Source: Pseudomonadota bacterium (lineage in GTDB: Bacteria; Pseudomonadota; Gammaproteobacteria; Xanthomonadales; Xanthomonadaceae). From it: DNA of 47,861 nt. Shown piece by piece: positions 26,051-34,440 of the stretch. Both the position numbers and the translations under genes were made by a program. Each line of letters begins with the position of its first letter. Positions within the stretch are counted from its first letter, which is position 1. The stretch spans positions 1-47,861 of the forward strand of contig JAFEBY010000037.1 in NCBI GenBank assembly GCA_018242465.1. The letters are read 5' to 3'. The notes under the pieces are model-generated. The model saw only the letters and a list, made by a program, of their open reading frames with translations, made no database searches and was not told where the DNA came from.

Positions 26051-26839
26051 GTGCGCGATCTTGCCGCCCCTGCCGTCCAGCTGACCGACCTGCGCCTGAT
26101 GCGCGGCGGACGCGTGGTGCTGGACGACATCAACCTCGTCGCGCCACGCGGCAGCATCACCGCCGTGCTGGGTCCATCCGGCAGCGGCAAATCGACCCTG
26201 CTGGCCGCGTTGACCGGCGAACTCGCGCCCAGCGCCGGTTCGGTCGAACTGTTTGGCACGCGCGTGCCGCAGGATCGCCGCGCCCTTCTGGAACTGCGCA
26301 AGCAGATCGGCGTGCTGTTGCAAGGCAACGGCCTGCTGACTGATCTCACTGCCGCCGACAACGTCGCGCTCCCATTGCAGGCACATACCGATCTGCCGGC
26401 AGCGGTGATCGAACGCCTGGTGGCGATGAAGCTTCACGCCGTCGGCCTGCGCCACGCCGCCGACCTGTTCCCGCGCGAACTCTCGGGTGGCATGGCGCGT
26501 CGCGTCGCACTCGCCCGCGCGATCGCGCTTGATCCGCCGCTGATGATCTACGACGAACCCCTGACCGGCCTCGACCCGATCGCGTCCGGCGTGATCATGA
26601 GCCTGATCGCGCGCCTCAACGCCACGCTCGGACTCACCAGCATCATCGTCAGTCATCACGTGCACGAAACGCTGCCGATCACCGACCAGGCCGTGGTGAT
26701 CGCCGATGGCCGCATCGTCTTCACCGGCACCCCGGCGGAATTGCAGGCCAGCAATGATCCCTTCGTGCGCCAATTCCTCGATGGCGCGCCGGACGGCCCG
26801 ATTCCCTTCGATGCCGCGGCGCGGCCGGTGGCGGCATGA
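26051..26839 (+). CDS. mlaF: Phospholipid ABC transporter ATP-binding protein MlaF
   Basis: A 262-residue ABC ATPase. Walker A is GPSGSGKST (about 41-49), the Q-loop is LLQGNGLLTDL, the signature is LSGGMARRVALARAIA (about 143), Walker B is LMIYDEPLTGLDPIA (about 166) and the switch histidine is in IVSHHVHE. It powers the MlaFEDB complex that moves glycerophospholipids between inner and outer membranes. The start is a GTG at 26051, as no in-frame ATG lies near the usual N-terminus, and the ribosome site is weak. It overlaps mlaE by ATGA. It is the first gene of a six-gene mla operon, divergent from recC with a spacer of about 160 bases. Confidence 0.95.
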   Translation: MRDLAAPAVQLTDLRLMRGGRVVLDDINLVAPRGSITAVLGPSGSGKSTLLAALTGELAPSAGSVELFGTRVPQDRRALLELRKQIGVLLQGNGLLTDLTAADNVALPLQAHTDLPAAVIERLVAMKLHAVGLRHAADLFPRELSGGMARRVALARAIALDPPLMIYDEPLTGLDPIASGVIMSLIARLNATLGLTSIIVSHHVHETLPITDQAVVIADGRIVFTGTPAELQASNDPFVRQFLDGAPDGPIPFDAAARPVAA

Positions 26840-27591
26840 CACCGATCGGCAACATCCTGCGTTCGCTGGGACAGGCCGGGCTGTTCGCCGGCAACGTGCT
26901 GCGCGCGTCGTTCCCGCCAACCCGTGACATGTTTGCCGAGTTCGTCCGCGAGATCTACAAGATCGGTGCGCGCTCGCTGCCGATCATCCTCGTCGGCGGC
27001 GCCTTCGTCGGCTTGTCGGTGACGCTGCTCGGCTATCGCGCCCTCGATACCTATGGCGCCAGCAACCAGGTCAGCGCGATGCTCGGCCTCGGCCTCTACC
27101 GTGAACTCGCACCGGTGCTCACCGCCCTGCTGTTCATCGGTCGCGCCGGTTCGTCGATCGCCGCCGAACTCGGGCTGATGCGCGCCACCGACCAGATCAC
27201 CGCGCTCGGGCTGATGGCGATCGATCCGGTGGCAAAAGTGGTGGTGCCGCGTTTCTGGGCCGCGGTGCTGGCGGTGCCGCTGCTGGTCGCGTTCTTCTGT
27301 TCGGCCGCGATTGCCGCCGGCTGGTTCGAATCGGTCCACGTGATCGGCCTCGATGGCGGCACCTTCTGGCAGGTGATGAAGGATGCGGTCGACGTCCGCC
27401 ACGATTTCCTCCCGGCCTTCCTCAAGGCTGCTGTCTTCGGCGCCACTGCCGCGCTTGTTTCGGCCCATGTCGGCTTCCACGCCGAACCGACCATCGAAGG
27501 CACCTCGGTGGCGACCACCCGCGCGGTGGTCAACGCCTCGCTGTTGGTGCTGATGTTCAACTTCGTGCTCTCGGCGTTGATGTTCCGATGA
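26836..27591 (+). CDS. mlaE: Phospholipid ABC transporter permease MlaE
   Basis: A 251-residue inner-membrane permease with five to six hydrophobic segments. The MlaE signature is LPIILVGGAFVGLSVTLLGY (about 48-67). The coupling-helix region that touches MlaF reads TALLFIGRAGSSIAAELGLM, followed by ATDQITALGLMAIDPVAKVVVPRFW. The C-terminal hydrophobic segment is ASLLVLMFNFVLSALMFR. It should form the channel under the MlaD hexamer. The ATG overlaps the mlaF stop codon. A 28-base gap with GGAG separates it from mlaD. Confidence 0.96.
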   Translation: MTPIGNILRSLGQAGLFAGNVLRASFPPTRDMFAEFVREIYKIGARSLPIILVGGAFVGLSVTLLGYRALDTYGASNQVSAMLGLGLYRELAPVLTALLFIGRAGSSIAAELGLMRATDQITALGLMAIDPVAKVVVPRFWAAVLAVPLLVAFFCSAAIAAGWFESVHVIGLDGGTFWQVMKDAVDVRHDFLPAFLKAAVFGATAALVSAHVGFHAEPTIEGTSVATTRAVVNASLLVLMFNFVLSALMFR

Positions 27592-27619
27592 GCGCGCACT
27601 TCACTATGGAGATCCAGCC

Positions 27620-28150
27620 ATGAGCATTCGCGGCCCGCGCCTCGAATTCGCCGTCGGTGCCTTCCTGCTGCTCGCCATGGGCACGTTGTTGGTGCTGGCA
27701 TTCGCATCCACCAACGGCAAGTTCGGCATCGGCGGTAACGCCACGTATCCGCTGAAGGCGCACTTCTCCGCCATCGGCCAGCTGCGACCACAGGCGCCGG
27801 TGAAGATCGGCGGCGTGACCGTCGGCGCGGTCTCCGACATCCAGCTGGATCCGCAGAAGTACGACGCCGTGGTCACCCTTGCCATGCAGTCGAAGTACAA
27901 GGACTTGCCGGTCGATACCACCGCCGGCGTCTTCACCAGCGGCCTGCTCGGCGAGTCCTACATCGGCCTGACTCCGGGCGGCGACCCCAACGTGCTGAAG
28001 GCCGGTGATGAGATCGCCTTCACCCAGCCGGCGGTCGACTTGCTGCAGTTGGTCGGCAAATACATGTTCAGCGGCGGTGGTGCCAAGCCGGGCAATGATG
28101 CGCCGGCGTCGTCCACCGACGCCAAATCCACACAGGAATCCAAGCCATGA
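27620..28150 (+). CDS. mlaD: Phospholipid ABC transporter substrate-binding subunit MlaD (MCE protein)
   Basis: A 176-residue protein with one N-terminal membrane anchor (FAVGAFLLLAMGTLLVLAF, about 10-28) and a single MCE domain (about 40-120: LKAHFSAIGQLRPQAPVKIG, TAGVFTSGLLGESYIGL). The hydrophobic pore-lining helix, with DLLQLVGKYMF, follows. The tail is a short Ala/Thr/Ser/Lys stretch. MlaD hexamers form the periplasmic ring that accepts lipid from MlaC. It overlaps mlaC by ATGA at 28147-28150. GGAG lies 8 bases before the ATG. The length is typical. Confidence 0.96.
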   Translation: MSIRGPRLEFAVGAFLLLAMGTLLVLAFASTNGKFGIGGNATYPLKAHFSAIGQLRPQAPVKIGGVTVGAVSDIQLDPQKYDAVVTLAMQSKYKDLPVDTTAGVFTSGLLGESYIGLTPGGDPNVLKAGDEIAFTQPAVDLLQLVGKYMFSGGGAKPGNDAPASSTDAKSTQESKP

Positions 28151-28818
28151 TCCGCAATGTCCTTGCCGCCGCGACGCTGCTGACCGTCTCTACTGCGACG
28201 CTGGCCCTTGCCGCATTCCCGATGACTGCCACGGCAGCCCAGCCTGCCGCCGCCAGCACACAGCTGGGCGCGCCCAGCCAGCTGGTACTGTCCAACAGCC
28301 AGCGCATCATCACCACGCTGGAACGGCGCCGTGCCGAGTTCACGAAGAATCGTGCCGCGCTGAGCAGCTTCGTCAACAGCGAATTCAACCAGATGTTCGA
28401 TCGCGACTACGCGGCGAAACTGGTGCTGGGCCGCCATGCCCGCGGCGCCTCGCCGGCGGATGTCAGCGCGTTTTCGACCGCTCTAGGCGACAACCTGATG
28501 CAGCGCTACGGCTCCTCGCTGCTCGACTTCAACACCAAACTGACACCGCGTGTGAAGTCGGAAGCGCCACTGCCGAACAACATGGGCGTGCGCGTCAACA
28601 GTGAACTGGTGCGTGGTGGCGGCGACCCGGTGCCGGTGACCTATCTGATGCATCAGGTCGGCGGCCAGTGGAAGGTGTTCGACGTGATGGTCGAAGGCGT
28701 GTCCTTCGTGCAGACCTTCCGCAACCAGTTCGATGCGCCGCTGTCGCAGAAGGGCATCAAGGCGGTGGCGGCGGACCTCGCCAGCGGCCAGATGCAGGCC
28801 AGTACCAAATCGAAATGA
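28147..28818 (+). CDS. mlaC: Periplasmic phospholipid-binding protein MlaC
   Basis: A 223-residue secreted protein of the Ttg2D/MlaC family. The signal peptide is about 1-32 (MIRNVLAAATLLTVSTATLA, with cleavage near TAA-AQ). Family landmarks are FVNSEFNQMFDRDYAAKLVLG (about 76-96), FSTALGDNLMQRYGSSLLDF and KVFDVMVEGVSFVQTFRNQF (about 178-197). It ferries single phospholipids across the periplasm between MlaA and MlaFEDB. It overlaps mlaD upstream and mlaB downstream, each by an ATGA junction, so its expression should be tightly coupled to the complex. Confidence 0.95.
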   Translation: MIRNVLAAATLLTVSTATLALAAFPMTATAAQPAAASTQLGAPSQLVLSNSQRIITTLERRRAEFTKNRAALSSFVNSEFNQMFDRDYAAKLVLGRHARGASPADVSAFSTALGDNLMQRYGSSLLDFNTKLTPRVKSEAPLPNNMGVRVNSELVRGGGDPVPVTYLMHQVGGQWKVFDVMVEGVSFVQTFRNQFDAPLSQKGIKAVAADLASGQMQASTKSK

Positions 28819-29099
28819 CCGACGCGACCGCCCGTGTCGAATTGCAGGATGGACGCCTCGTCTTCGACGGGGCGTTGCTGCGTCCGGCACTGGCGCCAAT
28901 GTGGCCGCGCCTGGCCAAGATCGGCGCGATCTCCACGATCGATCTGGCCCGCGTTTCGCACATCGACAGCGCCGGCATCGCCCTCCTTGGCTGGCTGGCG
29001 GACCAACATCCGCAGGCCGCGATCACCGGTACGCCAACGGGCTACGAAGAGTTGCGGATCGCCTATCGCCTCGACGACCGCTTGCGTTTCGAACGCTGA
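28815..29099 (+). CDS. mlaB: STAS-domain protein MlaB
   Basis: A 94-residue cytoplasmic protein made of one STAS domain. The conserved loop is DLARVSHIDSAGIALLGWL (about 45-63), with the Asp-Ser pair that in MlaB and anti-sigma antagonists sits at the start of the helix contacting its partner. MlaB binds MlaF and stabilises the transporter. ATG 28815 overlaps the mlaC stop codon (ATGA). Sequence identity with E. coli MlaB is low by eye, so the call rests on the fold motif and the invariant position in the operon. Confidence 0.9.
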   Translation: MTDATARVELQDGRLVFDGALLRPALAPMWPRLAKIGAISTIDLARVSHIDSAGIALLGWLADQHPQAAITGTPTGYEELRIAYRLDDRLRFER

Positions 29100-29121
29100 T
29101 CCCCAACTGCATCGTATCGAC

Positions 29122-30135
29122 ATGATCCGCGCCCGCCCCCTGTCCCGACTCCTTGTCGCCGTGTTCGCCCTGGCGTTGTCGGCCTGTGCGCAGCAGGGCG
29201 GCACCCGTACGGATACCGCTTCCACCGGCACCGTGGTCCCGGCACCGGTGGACACCCTTGCGGCAGAGACGGCACAGCCTGCTTCAGTGGAGGCGGCGGC
29301 GCCCATCGCGGCGATTGCTGCCACTGCAGACGCAAAGCCCGCGACGGCCCCCGCTCCGGCACAAAACCCCGCACCCGCCGCCAGCGCCGATGCCGATGCC
29401 GATGCCGATTTCCAGGCGATCTATGGCGATGGTGCCGGCGTCAATGCCGGTGCAGTCGCTCAGGGCGCGTTGCAGCCCTGGGATCCGTGGGAGAAGTTCA
29501 ACCGCAAGATGCACGCGATCAACAGCTCCGTCGATCACGCGATGATCCATCCGGTCGCCGTGACCTATGTGCACGTGGTGCCGCGACCATTGCGTACCGG
29601 CGTCAGCAATTTCTTCCACAACATCACAGGCCCCAGCAACATCGTCAATTCGCTGCTGCAGGGCAAGCCTTCGCAAGCTGGAAATTCACTGTTCCGTTTC
29701 CTGGTCAACAGCACCTTCGGCATCGGCGGCCTGCTCGATGTCGCTACCCAGATACATATCCCTGACAAGAGCAACGATTTCGGCACGACGTTCGCGACCT
29801 GGGGCTGGAAGAATTCGCGTTACCTCGAATTGCCGGTGTTCGGTCCGCGCACCGTGCGCGATGCCACCGGCATGATCGGCGACATTCCGCTGACGCCGCT
29901 GCCAGCCAGCCACAGCGTGGTCGGACAGGTGGCGTTGCGAACCATCAACGTCGTCAACATCCGCGCACAACTGCTGTCCACCGACGCGCTGCGCGAAGGC
30001 GCAGTCGACGATTACCGCTTGCTGCGCGATGCCTGGTGGCAGCGCCGCAATTACCAGATCTGGGGCGACAACGCCCAGGATGCATCGTCGCAATTGCCGG
30101 ACTACCTGCAAACACCGCCGGCCAAGCCCGACTAA
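29122..30135 (+). CDS. mlaA: Outer-membrane lipoprotein MlaA (VacJ)
   Basis: A 337-residue lipoprotein with signal peptide MIRARPLSRLLVAVFALALS and lipobox LSAC (Cys21). A long low-complexity stretch rich in Ala, Pro, Thr and Asp fills about 22-110, including an ADADADAD run. The MlaA domain then begins with DPWEKFNRKMHAINSSVDHA (about 118). Other landmarks are PLRTGVSNFFHNI, FLVNSTFGIGGLLDVAT, FGTTFATWG and VFGPRTVRD. MlaA sits as a ring in the inner leaflet of the outer membrane and pulls mislocalised phospholipids out of the outer leaflet. It ends the operon here, whereas in E. coli mlaA is unlinked. The N-terminal linker is much longer than in E. coli MlaA (251 residues in total). Confidence 0.95.
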   Translation: MIRARPLSRLLVAVFALALSACAQQGGTRTDTASTGTVVPAPVDTLAAETAQPASVEAAAPIAAIAATADAKPATAPAPAQNPAPAASADADADADFQAIYGDGAGVNAGAVAQGALQPWDPWEKFNRKMHAINSSVDHAMIHPVAVTYVHVVPRPLRTGVSNFFHNITGPSNIVNSLLQGKPSQAGNSLFRFLVNSTFGIGGLLDVATQIHIPDKSNDFGTTFATWGWKNSRYLELPVFGPRTVRDATGMIGDIPLTPLPASHSVVGQVALRTINVVNIRAQLLSTDALREGAVDDYRLLRDAWWQRRNYQIWGDNAQDASSQLPDYLQTPPAKPD

Positions 30136-30159
30136 TCAGGCCGCATTGATTCCGCAAGG

Positions 30160-31533
30160 TCATTCGGACCCGGAATCGACGCCATCGAGCCCGAGCAGCG
30201 GCTGATCCTCGCCGTCCTGAGGCAACGCTTCGACGCCACGCAACTTGCGTTCGATCGCGCGGCTGCGCACGCCGGTTTCATCGATCTTGTTGCTGGCCTC
30301 GGCGAGCTTCTTCTTCACCGCATCGAGCGATGCCCCGAACTTGCCGAATTCGCTCTTGACCGCGCCCAGCGTTTGCCACACCTCGCTCGAACGCTTTTCA
30401 ATCGCCAGGGTGCGAAAGCCCATCTGCAGACTGTTGAGCACCGCCAGCAGCGTGGTCGGGCCGACCGGGGTGACACGCAGGTCGCGTTGCAGCAAGTCGA
30501 ACAGGCCAGGGCGGCGCAGCACTTCCGCGTACAGGCCTTCGGTCGGCAGGAACAGCAGCGCAAAATCGGTGGTGTGCGGCGGCTCGATGTATTTGTCGCG
30601 GATCTTCTTCGCCTCGTCGCGGATGCGTCGTTCCAGCGCGGTACCGGCATCGTTCGCCGCATCGGTGTCGGCGCGATCCTGCGCATCAAGCAAGCGTTCG
30701 TAATCCTCGTGCGGGAACTTGGCGTCGATCGGCAACCACACAGTCCCGCCATCATGCCCGCCAGGCAGGCGCACCGCGTATTCCACGCGCTCGCTGCTCC
30801 CCGGCCGCGTCACCACGTTGCCGGCGTACTGCTCCAGCGTCAGCACCTGTTCCAGCAAGGCACCGAGCTGCACTTCACCAAAGGTGCCGCGCGTCTTGAC
30901 GTTGGTCAGCACGCGCTTGAGGTCGCCGACGCCGGTCGCCAGTTGCTGCATTTCGCCCAGCCCGCGCTGGACCGCCTCCAGCCGCTCGGACACCAACCGG
31001 AATGATTCGCCAAGACGCGTCTCCAGCGTACTTTGCAGTTTCTCGTCGACGGTTGCACGCATCTGCTCGAGCTTCTTCGCGCTATCGTCCTGCAGGGCCT
31101 TGAGCTGGGTTTCCAGCGTCACCCGCAACTCACCCAAGACCTGGCTGTTGCGTTCGGACAAGTCGCGCAACCGATCCGACAGTGCCTGCGAGAATTGCTG
31201 CTGCTGGTCGCGCTGCTCCTCGCGGCTCTTGCGTCCGTCTTCGGCGATGGCGTTGCGGAATTCGTCGAGGCGGCGGTCGGTGCGTTCGGTCAGATCGCCG
31301 ATGTTCTGCGCCAAGGCCTGCTGGTAATGCGATTGCGCCACCGTCTGCTTTTCCAGGGAATCACGCAACTCCCCGCGCCCTTCGCGCTGCTCGTCGCGCA
31401 GCGCGCGCTCGAGGCCTTCGCGAAGATTGGAAAGACCGGCGTCGGGCTTGCGCAACAGCAACACGACCAGCAGGACGATCGCGATCGCCACCGCGACCAG
31501 GAGAATGAGAACGAGCGTAGAGACTTCAGGCAT
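30160..31533 (-). CDS. rmuC: RmuC-family DNA recombination protein
   Basis: A 457-residue protein with an N-terminal membrane segment (LVLILLVAVAIAIVLLVVLLL, about 6-26) and a coiled coil of about 190 residues (35-220). The PF02646 nuclease-like domain follows: KTRGTFGEVQLGALLEQVL (about 213), WLPIDAKFPHEDYERLLDAQ (about 267), FALLFLPTEGLYAEV and PTTLLAVLNSLQMGFRTLAIE. RmuC limits recombination at inverted repeats in E. coli; the PD-(D/E)XK-like core (IDAKFP) is intact. A TACACT at 6 bases before the ATG might be a -10. It is convergent with mlaA at a spacing of only 24 bases, without a terminator hairpin. The VIT-like gene lies downstream of its start on the same strand, 37 bases away. Confidence 0.95.
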   Translation of the reverse strand: MPEVSTLVLILLVAVAIAIVLLVVLLLRKPDAGLSNLREGLERALRDEQREGRGELRDSLEKQTVAQSHYQQALAQNIGDLTERTDRRLDEFRNAIAEDGRKSREEQRDQQQQFSQALSDRLRDLSERNSQVLGELRVTLETQLKALQDDSAKKLEQMRATVDEKLQSTLETRLGESFRLVSERLEAVQRGLGEMQQLATGVGDLKRVLTNVKTRGTFGEVQLGALLEQVLTLEQYAGNVVTRPGSSERVEYAVRLPGGHDGGTVWLPIDAKFPHEDYERLLDAQDRADTDAANDAGTALERRIRDEAKKIRDKYIEPPHTTDFALLFLPTEGLYAEVLRRPGLFDLLQRDLRVTPVGPTTLLAVLNSLQMGFRTLAIEKRSSEVWQTLGAVKSEFGKFGASLDAVKKKLAEASNKIDETGVRSRAIERKLRGVEALPQDGEDQPLLGLDGVDSGSE

Positions 31534-31570
31534 GGATGCAGTGTAGTCGTCGCCGTCTCAACGACCGAGA

Positions 31571-32281
31571 TCAACCCGCCGCCGTGCCAAACAGATGACC
31601 GATGCCCGCGCTGGCCGCCATCGCCGCCGCACCCCAAAACAGCACGCGCGCCGCGCCTTTCCAGATCGAAGCGCCGCCCAACCAGCCGGCCAGGCCCCCC
31701 AGCACCGCGAGCAACGCGATCGTCGCACCGGTGAGGATCCAGCCGAAGTTCCCCTGGCCTGCAAACAACCACGACAGCACGATCGGCAACAACGCGCCGA
31801 CGGAAAATGCCGCCGCCGATGCCAGCGCCGCCTGTACCGGGTTGGCCGTCAGATGACCGACGATCCCGAGCTCGTCGCGCAGGTGCGTGCCCAGCGCGTC
31901 GTGTTCGGTCATCGCTTCCGCGACCTGGGTCGCCAGCTCGCGAGACAGGCCGCGCTGCATGTAGATGTGAGTGAGCTCCTTCAATTCGGCGTCCGGCATC
32001 TCGGCCAGTTCACGCCGTTCCTTCGCGGTGTCGGCGCGTTCGGTATCGGCCTGCGAGCTGACCGAAACGTATTCGCCCGCCGCCATCGACAACGCGCCCG
32101 AGACCAATGCGGCCATGCCGGTCGTCAGCAGCACGCGTGGCGTGGCATCGGCGGCGGCAACGCCCATCAACAGTGCGCTGGTGGAAATCAGGCCGTCATT
32201 GGCGCCGAGTACGGTCGCCCGCAACCAGCCGATGCTGTCGCTGCGGTGGCCTTCATGATGGGAACGGGTGAGCTTGGCCAT
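31571..32281 (-). CDS. VIT/CCC1-family membrane transporter (probable Fe2+/Mn2+)
   Basis: A 236-residue membrane protein. The VIT1 signature is in the first helix pair: GWLRATVLGANDGLISTSALLMGV (about 17-40) and LVSGALSMAAGEYVSVSSQAD (about 58-78), which include the metal-binding Asp, Met and Glu positions. A cytoplasmic helical insert (about 80-140) carries Glu-rich sequence (ERRELAEMPDAELKELTHIY) like the metal-binding domain of VIT1. Three further membrane segments close the protein. Homologues export or store Fe2+ or Mn2+; the metal is inferred. ATG 32281 (MAKLTRSHHEGH) fits the family start. Upstream in-frame codons to 32374 would add an unrelated Arg-rich stretch. Confidence 0.92.
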   Translation of the reverse strand: MAKLTRSHHEGHRSDSIGWLRATVLGANDGLISTSALLMGVAAADATPRVLLTTGMAALVSGALSMAAGEYVSVSSQADTERADTAKERRELAEMPDAELKELTHIYMQRGLSRELATQVAEAMTEHDALGTHLRDELGIVGHLTANPVQAALASAAAFSVGALLPIVLSWLFAGQGNFGWILTGATIALLAVLGGLAGWLGGASIWKGAARVLFWGAAAMAASAGIGHLFGTAAG

Positions 32282-32372
32282 GCTGGGGGCGCGGAATCGG
32301 GACGCGCCATTGTGCCTTGCCGTCGGGGTTCCCCGATTGACAGGCATCCCTCGGCATGCGAGTTTTGCCGGC

Positions 32373-33014
32373 ATGGAGATTCGCGACCGCCGTCACATAT
32401 CGTTCTTGGGCCGCCGGGGCAGTCTGTCCGCCATCGCCGCGTTCCTGCTGGCCACACAGGGGTGTTCATCCGCCATGACTGCACCAACCGATCACATGTC
32501 TCCCGGCAGCGCTTCGTCAACGGACGACTTCACCAATACCGTCAAGGACTGGCCGTTGCGGTTTTTACGGCACAACTTCACGGCGCGGTGTTTCAACACC
32601 CAACGCTGCAGCGTCCTCTATGCCGGCATGCCGCATGGTTCGGACGAGGCTACGCCCTCTTGGCAATCCACTGGATTCAAGCACGACGAATTTTTCCAAA
32701 CGTTGCACTTGTCTATCGCCAATTTCCCGCCACCAGCGGTGCTGGACTGGGTATCGAAAGACGGCACCTCGCATCACGCCACCGTCGATATCGGCAACAT
32801 CTTCAAAGACCGGCTGATTCGTCACAACGTACCGCGGGAAGAAGTAAAAGAGGGTGTGAGTATCGGAGACCCTAATATCGCGATCGAAGTCGATGACCGG
32901 ACCGTTAATGTCTACACGCAGGCGCATATTCCTACCAAGCATCTGCAGATTCCCGGCAACAAGTACAGCGACTTTCGCGATGATTTGATCAAGGTCTACA
33001 GCAAGACGTATTGA
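32373..33014 (+). CDS. Putative lipoprotein, candidate immunity protein of the adjacent lipase
   Basis: A 213-residue protein of no family I recognise. The N-terminus has a basic region (GRRGS), a hydrophobic stretch LSAIAAFLLATQ and Cys31 (TQGC), a poor but possible lipobox, so it is probably exported and perhaps lipidated. The mature part has two close cysteines (RCFNTQRCSVLYAG), which could form a disulphide, and a C-terminal region rich in Asp, His and Lys. Codon use and GC content are visibly lower than in the flanking genes, with many A/T third positions. It lies 19 bases before the lipase gene. Lipoprotein partners of antibacterial lipases often neutralise the toxin in the periplasm, hence the candidate role. 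ATG 32373 is chosen so that the signal segment lies near the N-terminus; no clear ribosome site is seen. Confidence 0.7.
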   Translation: MEIRDRRHISFLGRRGSLSAIAAFLLATQGCSSAMTAPTDHMSPGSASSTDDFTNTVKDWPLRFLRHNFTARCFNTQRCSVLYAGMPHGSDEATPSWQSTGFKHDEFFQTLHLSIANFPPPAVLDWVSKDGTSHHATVDIGNIFKDRLIRHNVPREEVKEGVSIGDPNIAIEVDDRTVNVYTQAHIPTKHLQIPGNKYSDFRDDLIKVYSKTY

Positions 33015-33033
33015 GTTCCTGAGGGGGGACAAG

Positions 33034-34440
33034 ATGGGGAGTGTGTTTGGCAAAAACGACGATCAGGTTCACAAGGACCAGGTCACCATGATGGATCTGC
33101 AGCAGTACGAAGCTGCACACAAGCAACTGGCCGGCCTGCAGGCACCCGTGCTGCTGCACGCCGACAATTCACATGAACGCCTGTACGTCGCATCACTCGA
33201 TGGCACCGGCAACAGCATGCGAAGAGATGCACTCGAGCACTGGAGTGCGGTCGCCAAGATTCATTATCAAATTGAAAAGGGGTCCAATCCCAGAATCCAC
33301 AGCGGCTACGTGGAAGGCATCGGCACTCAAGATGGCCTACTTCCCCGCACTGTCGATGGCTGGCGCGCCTACAGTTTTGATGAACGCGTCGAGACCGCCT
33401 ATTTCCAATTCTGCACGCAGGCCAAAAAATGGCTCCAACAAGATCCCCAAGCCCAGATCCGCGTCACCGGTGTCGGCTTCAGTCGTGGAGCAGAAGAAGT
33501 GGCAGCGCTCAATCGTATGATCGAAGAACGCGGCATCCTCGACCCTGACAATGCCACCATTCACAGGAACCATTCTGGTTTGGTCACGTCGGCCAAATAT
33601 TCCGGGGAACCGTTGGTTTCTCCGGGCAAAACTCTGCAGGTCGCGATGCTGTTCGATCCCGTCTCCACGAACAACACCGAGTTTGACCGCCGTCTTGCCC
33701 CATCGACAGTCGGAGCATTCCAGATCCTCTCCACCGACCATCGCGACCAGTTCAAGAGCGATCAGCTGCTGCCACACGGACTATCCGAGGACGGTCGCTT
33801 CCTCAGCGTCACCGTGCCTGGCGCGCACAGCAACATCGGCGATACCTATACCCAGAACGGCCTCGGCGTCCTCAGCGCCAACATGGGCGTGGACTTCCTC
33901 AACAGCCTGTCGGATCGCGATTTCCTGAAGCCGCAGGCGGTGCCGCAGGATCCGGCGAAATACCAGATCTATCACTCCGAAGAGCACATGGCGCTGTACA
34001 CCACGCGCTACTACGACCAGCACCACCAGCGCGGCTACACCGACCAGCTCGGCGCCGATGCGCAATGCCGGGTCGCACAGCCGTTGCCCGACTGCACGCA
34101 CAAGGTGCCGGTCAATCCCGCATTGGCCGGGCAACTCGACTACCGCCCGATCCGGATGCACGCGCAGCAAGCCCCGCCGACGATGCCGGACCAGCCGAAG
34201 CCGCAGGCGACATCCACCCACGACATCTTCCGCTCGATGAGCGATGCCGCGCTACGCGGCGATGCGACGGACATGCGCGCCACCGGCTCCACCTGGCTCA
34301 ACAGCGGCGCCGCGCAGGACTGGCTGCAGCAGGGGCGCGACTACAACGCGCAGCAGCGCGAGTCGGACTTGGCCGCACAACTGGCCCAGCAACAATCGCA
34401 ACAGGCGGCAACACAAGCCGCACCGGTACTGCACCGATGA
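33034..34440 (+). CDS. DUF2235/Tle1-like alpha/beta-hydrolase, candidate antibacterial phospholipase effector
   Basis: A 468-residue protein without signal peptide. The motif LDGTGNS (55-61) is the DUF2235 signature. The nucleophile elbow GVGFSRGAEE places Ser150, LLFDPVS-like sequence places Asp208 (MLFDPVSTNNTEFD), and VPGAHSNIGDTY places His265, so a Ser-Asp-His triad is complete. Tle1-type lipases of this family are type VI effectors that cut phospholipids, and Xanthomonadales also send similar toxins through a type IV system. The C-terminal 80 residues are helical and Gln-rich (AAQLAQQQSQQAATQ), like but not provably the XVIPCD type IV signal. A strong ribosome site GAGGGGGGA lies 5 bases before ATG. 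The first half is lower in GC than the second, a mosaic pattern. No secretion system is in the window. Confidence 0.78.
   Translation: MGSVFGKNDDQVHKDQVTMMDLQQYEAAHKQLAGLQAPVLLHADNSHERLYVASLDGTGNSMRRDALEHWSAVAKIHYQIEKGSNPRIHSGYVEGIGTQDGLLPRTVDGWRAYSFDERVETAYFQFCTQAKKWLQQDPQAQIRVTGVGFSRGAEEVAALNRMIEERGILDPDNATIHRNHSGLVTSAKYSGEPLVSPGKTLQVAMLFDPVSTNNTEFDRRLAPSTVGAFQILSTDHRDQFKSDQLLPHGLSEDGRFLSVTVPGAHSNIGDTYTQNGLGVLSANMGVDFLNSLSDRDFLKPQAVPQDPAKYQIYHSEEHMALYTTRYYDQHHQRGYTDQLGADAQCRVAQPLPDCTHKVPVNPALAGQLDYRPIRMHAQQAPPTMPDQPKPQATSTHDIFRSMSDAALRGDATDMRATGSTWLNSGAAQDWLQQGRDYNAQQRESDLAAQLAQQQSQQAATQAAPVLHR

Noticed and set aside
30100-30170. Terminator between the convergent mlaA and rmuC genes
   Set aside because: The 24-base gap has no stable hairpin or T-run.
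33034-34440. Assigning the lipase firmly to type VI or type IV secretion
   Set aside because: No VgrG, Hcp, PAAR, VirB or VirD4 gene is in the window, and the C-terminal XVIPCD motifs are not clear. Only the family fold and triad are supported.
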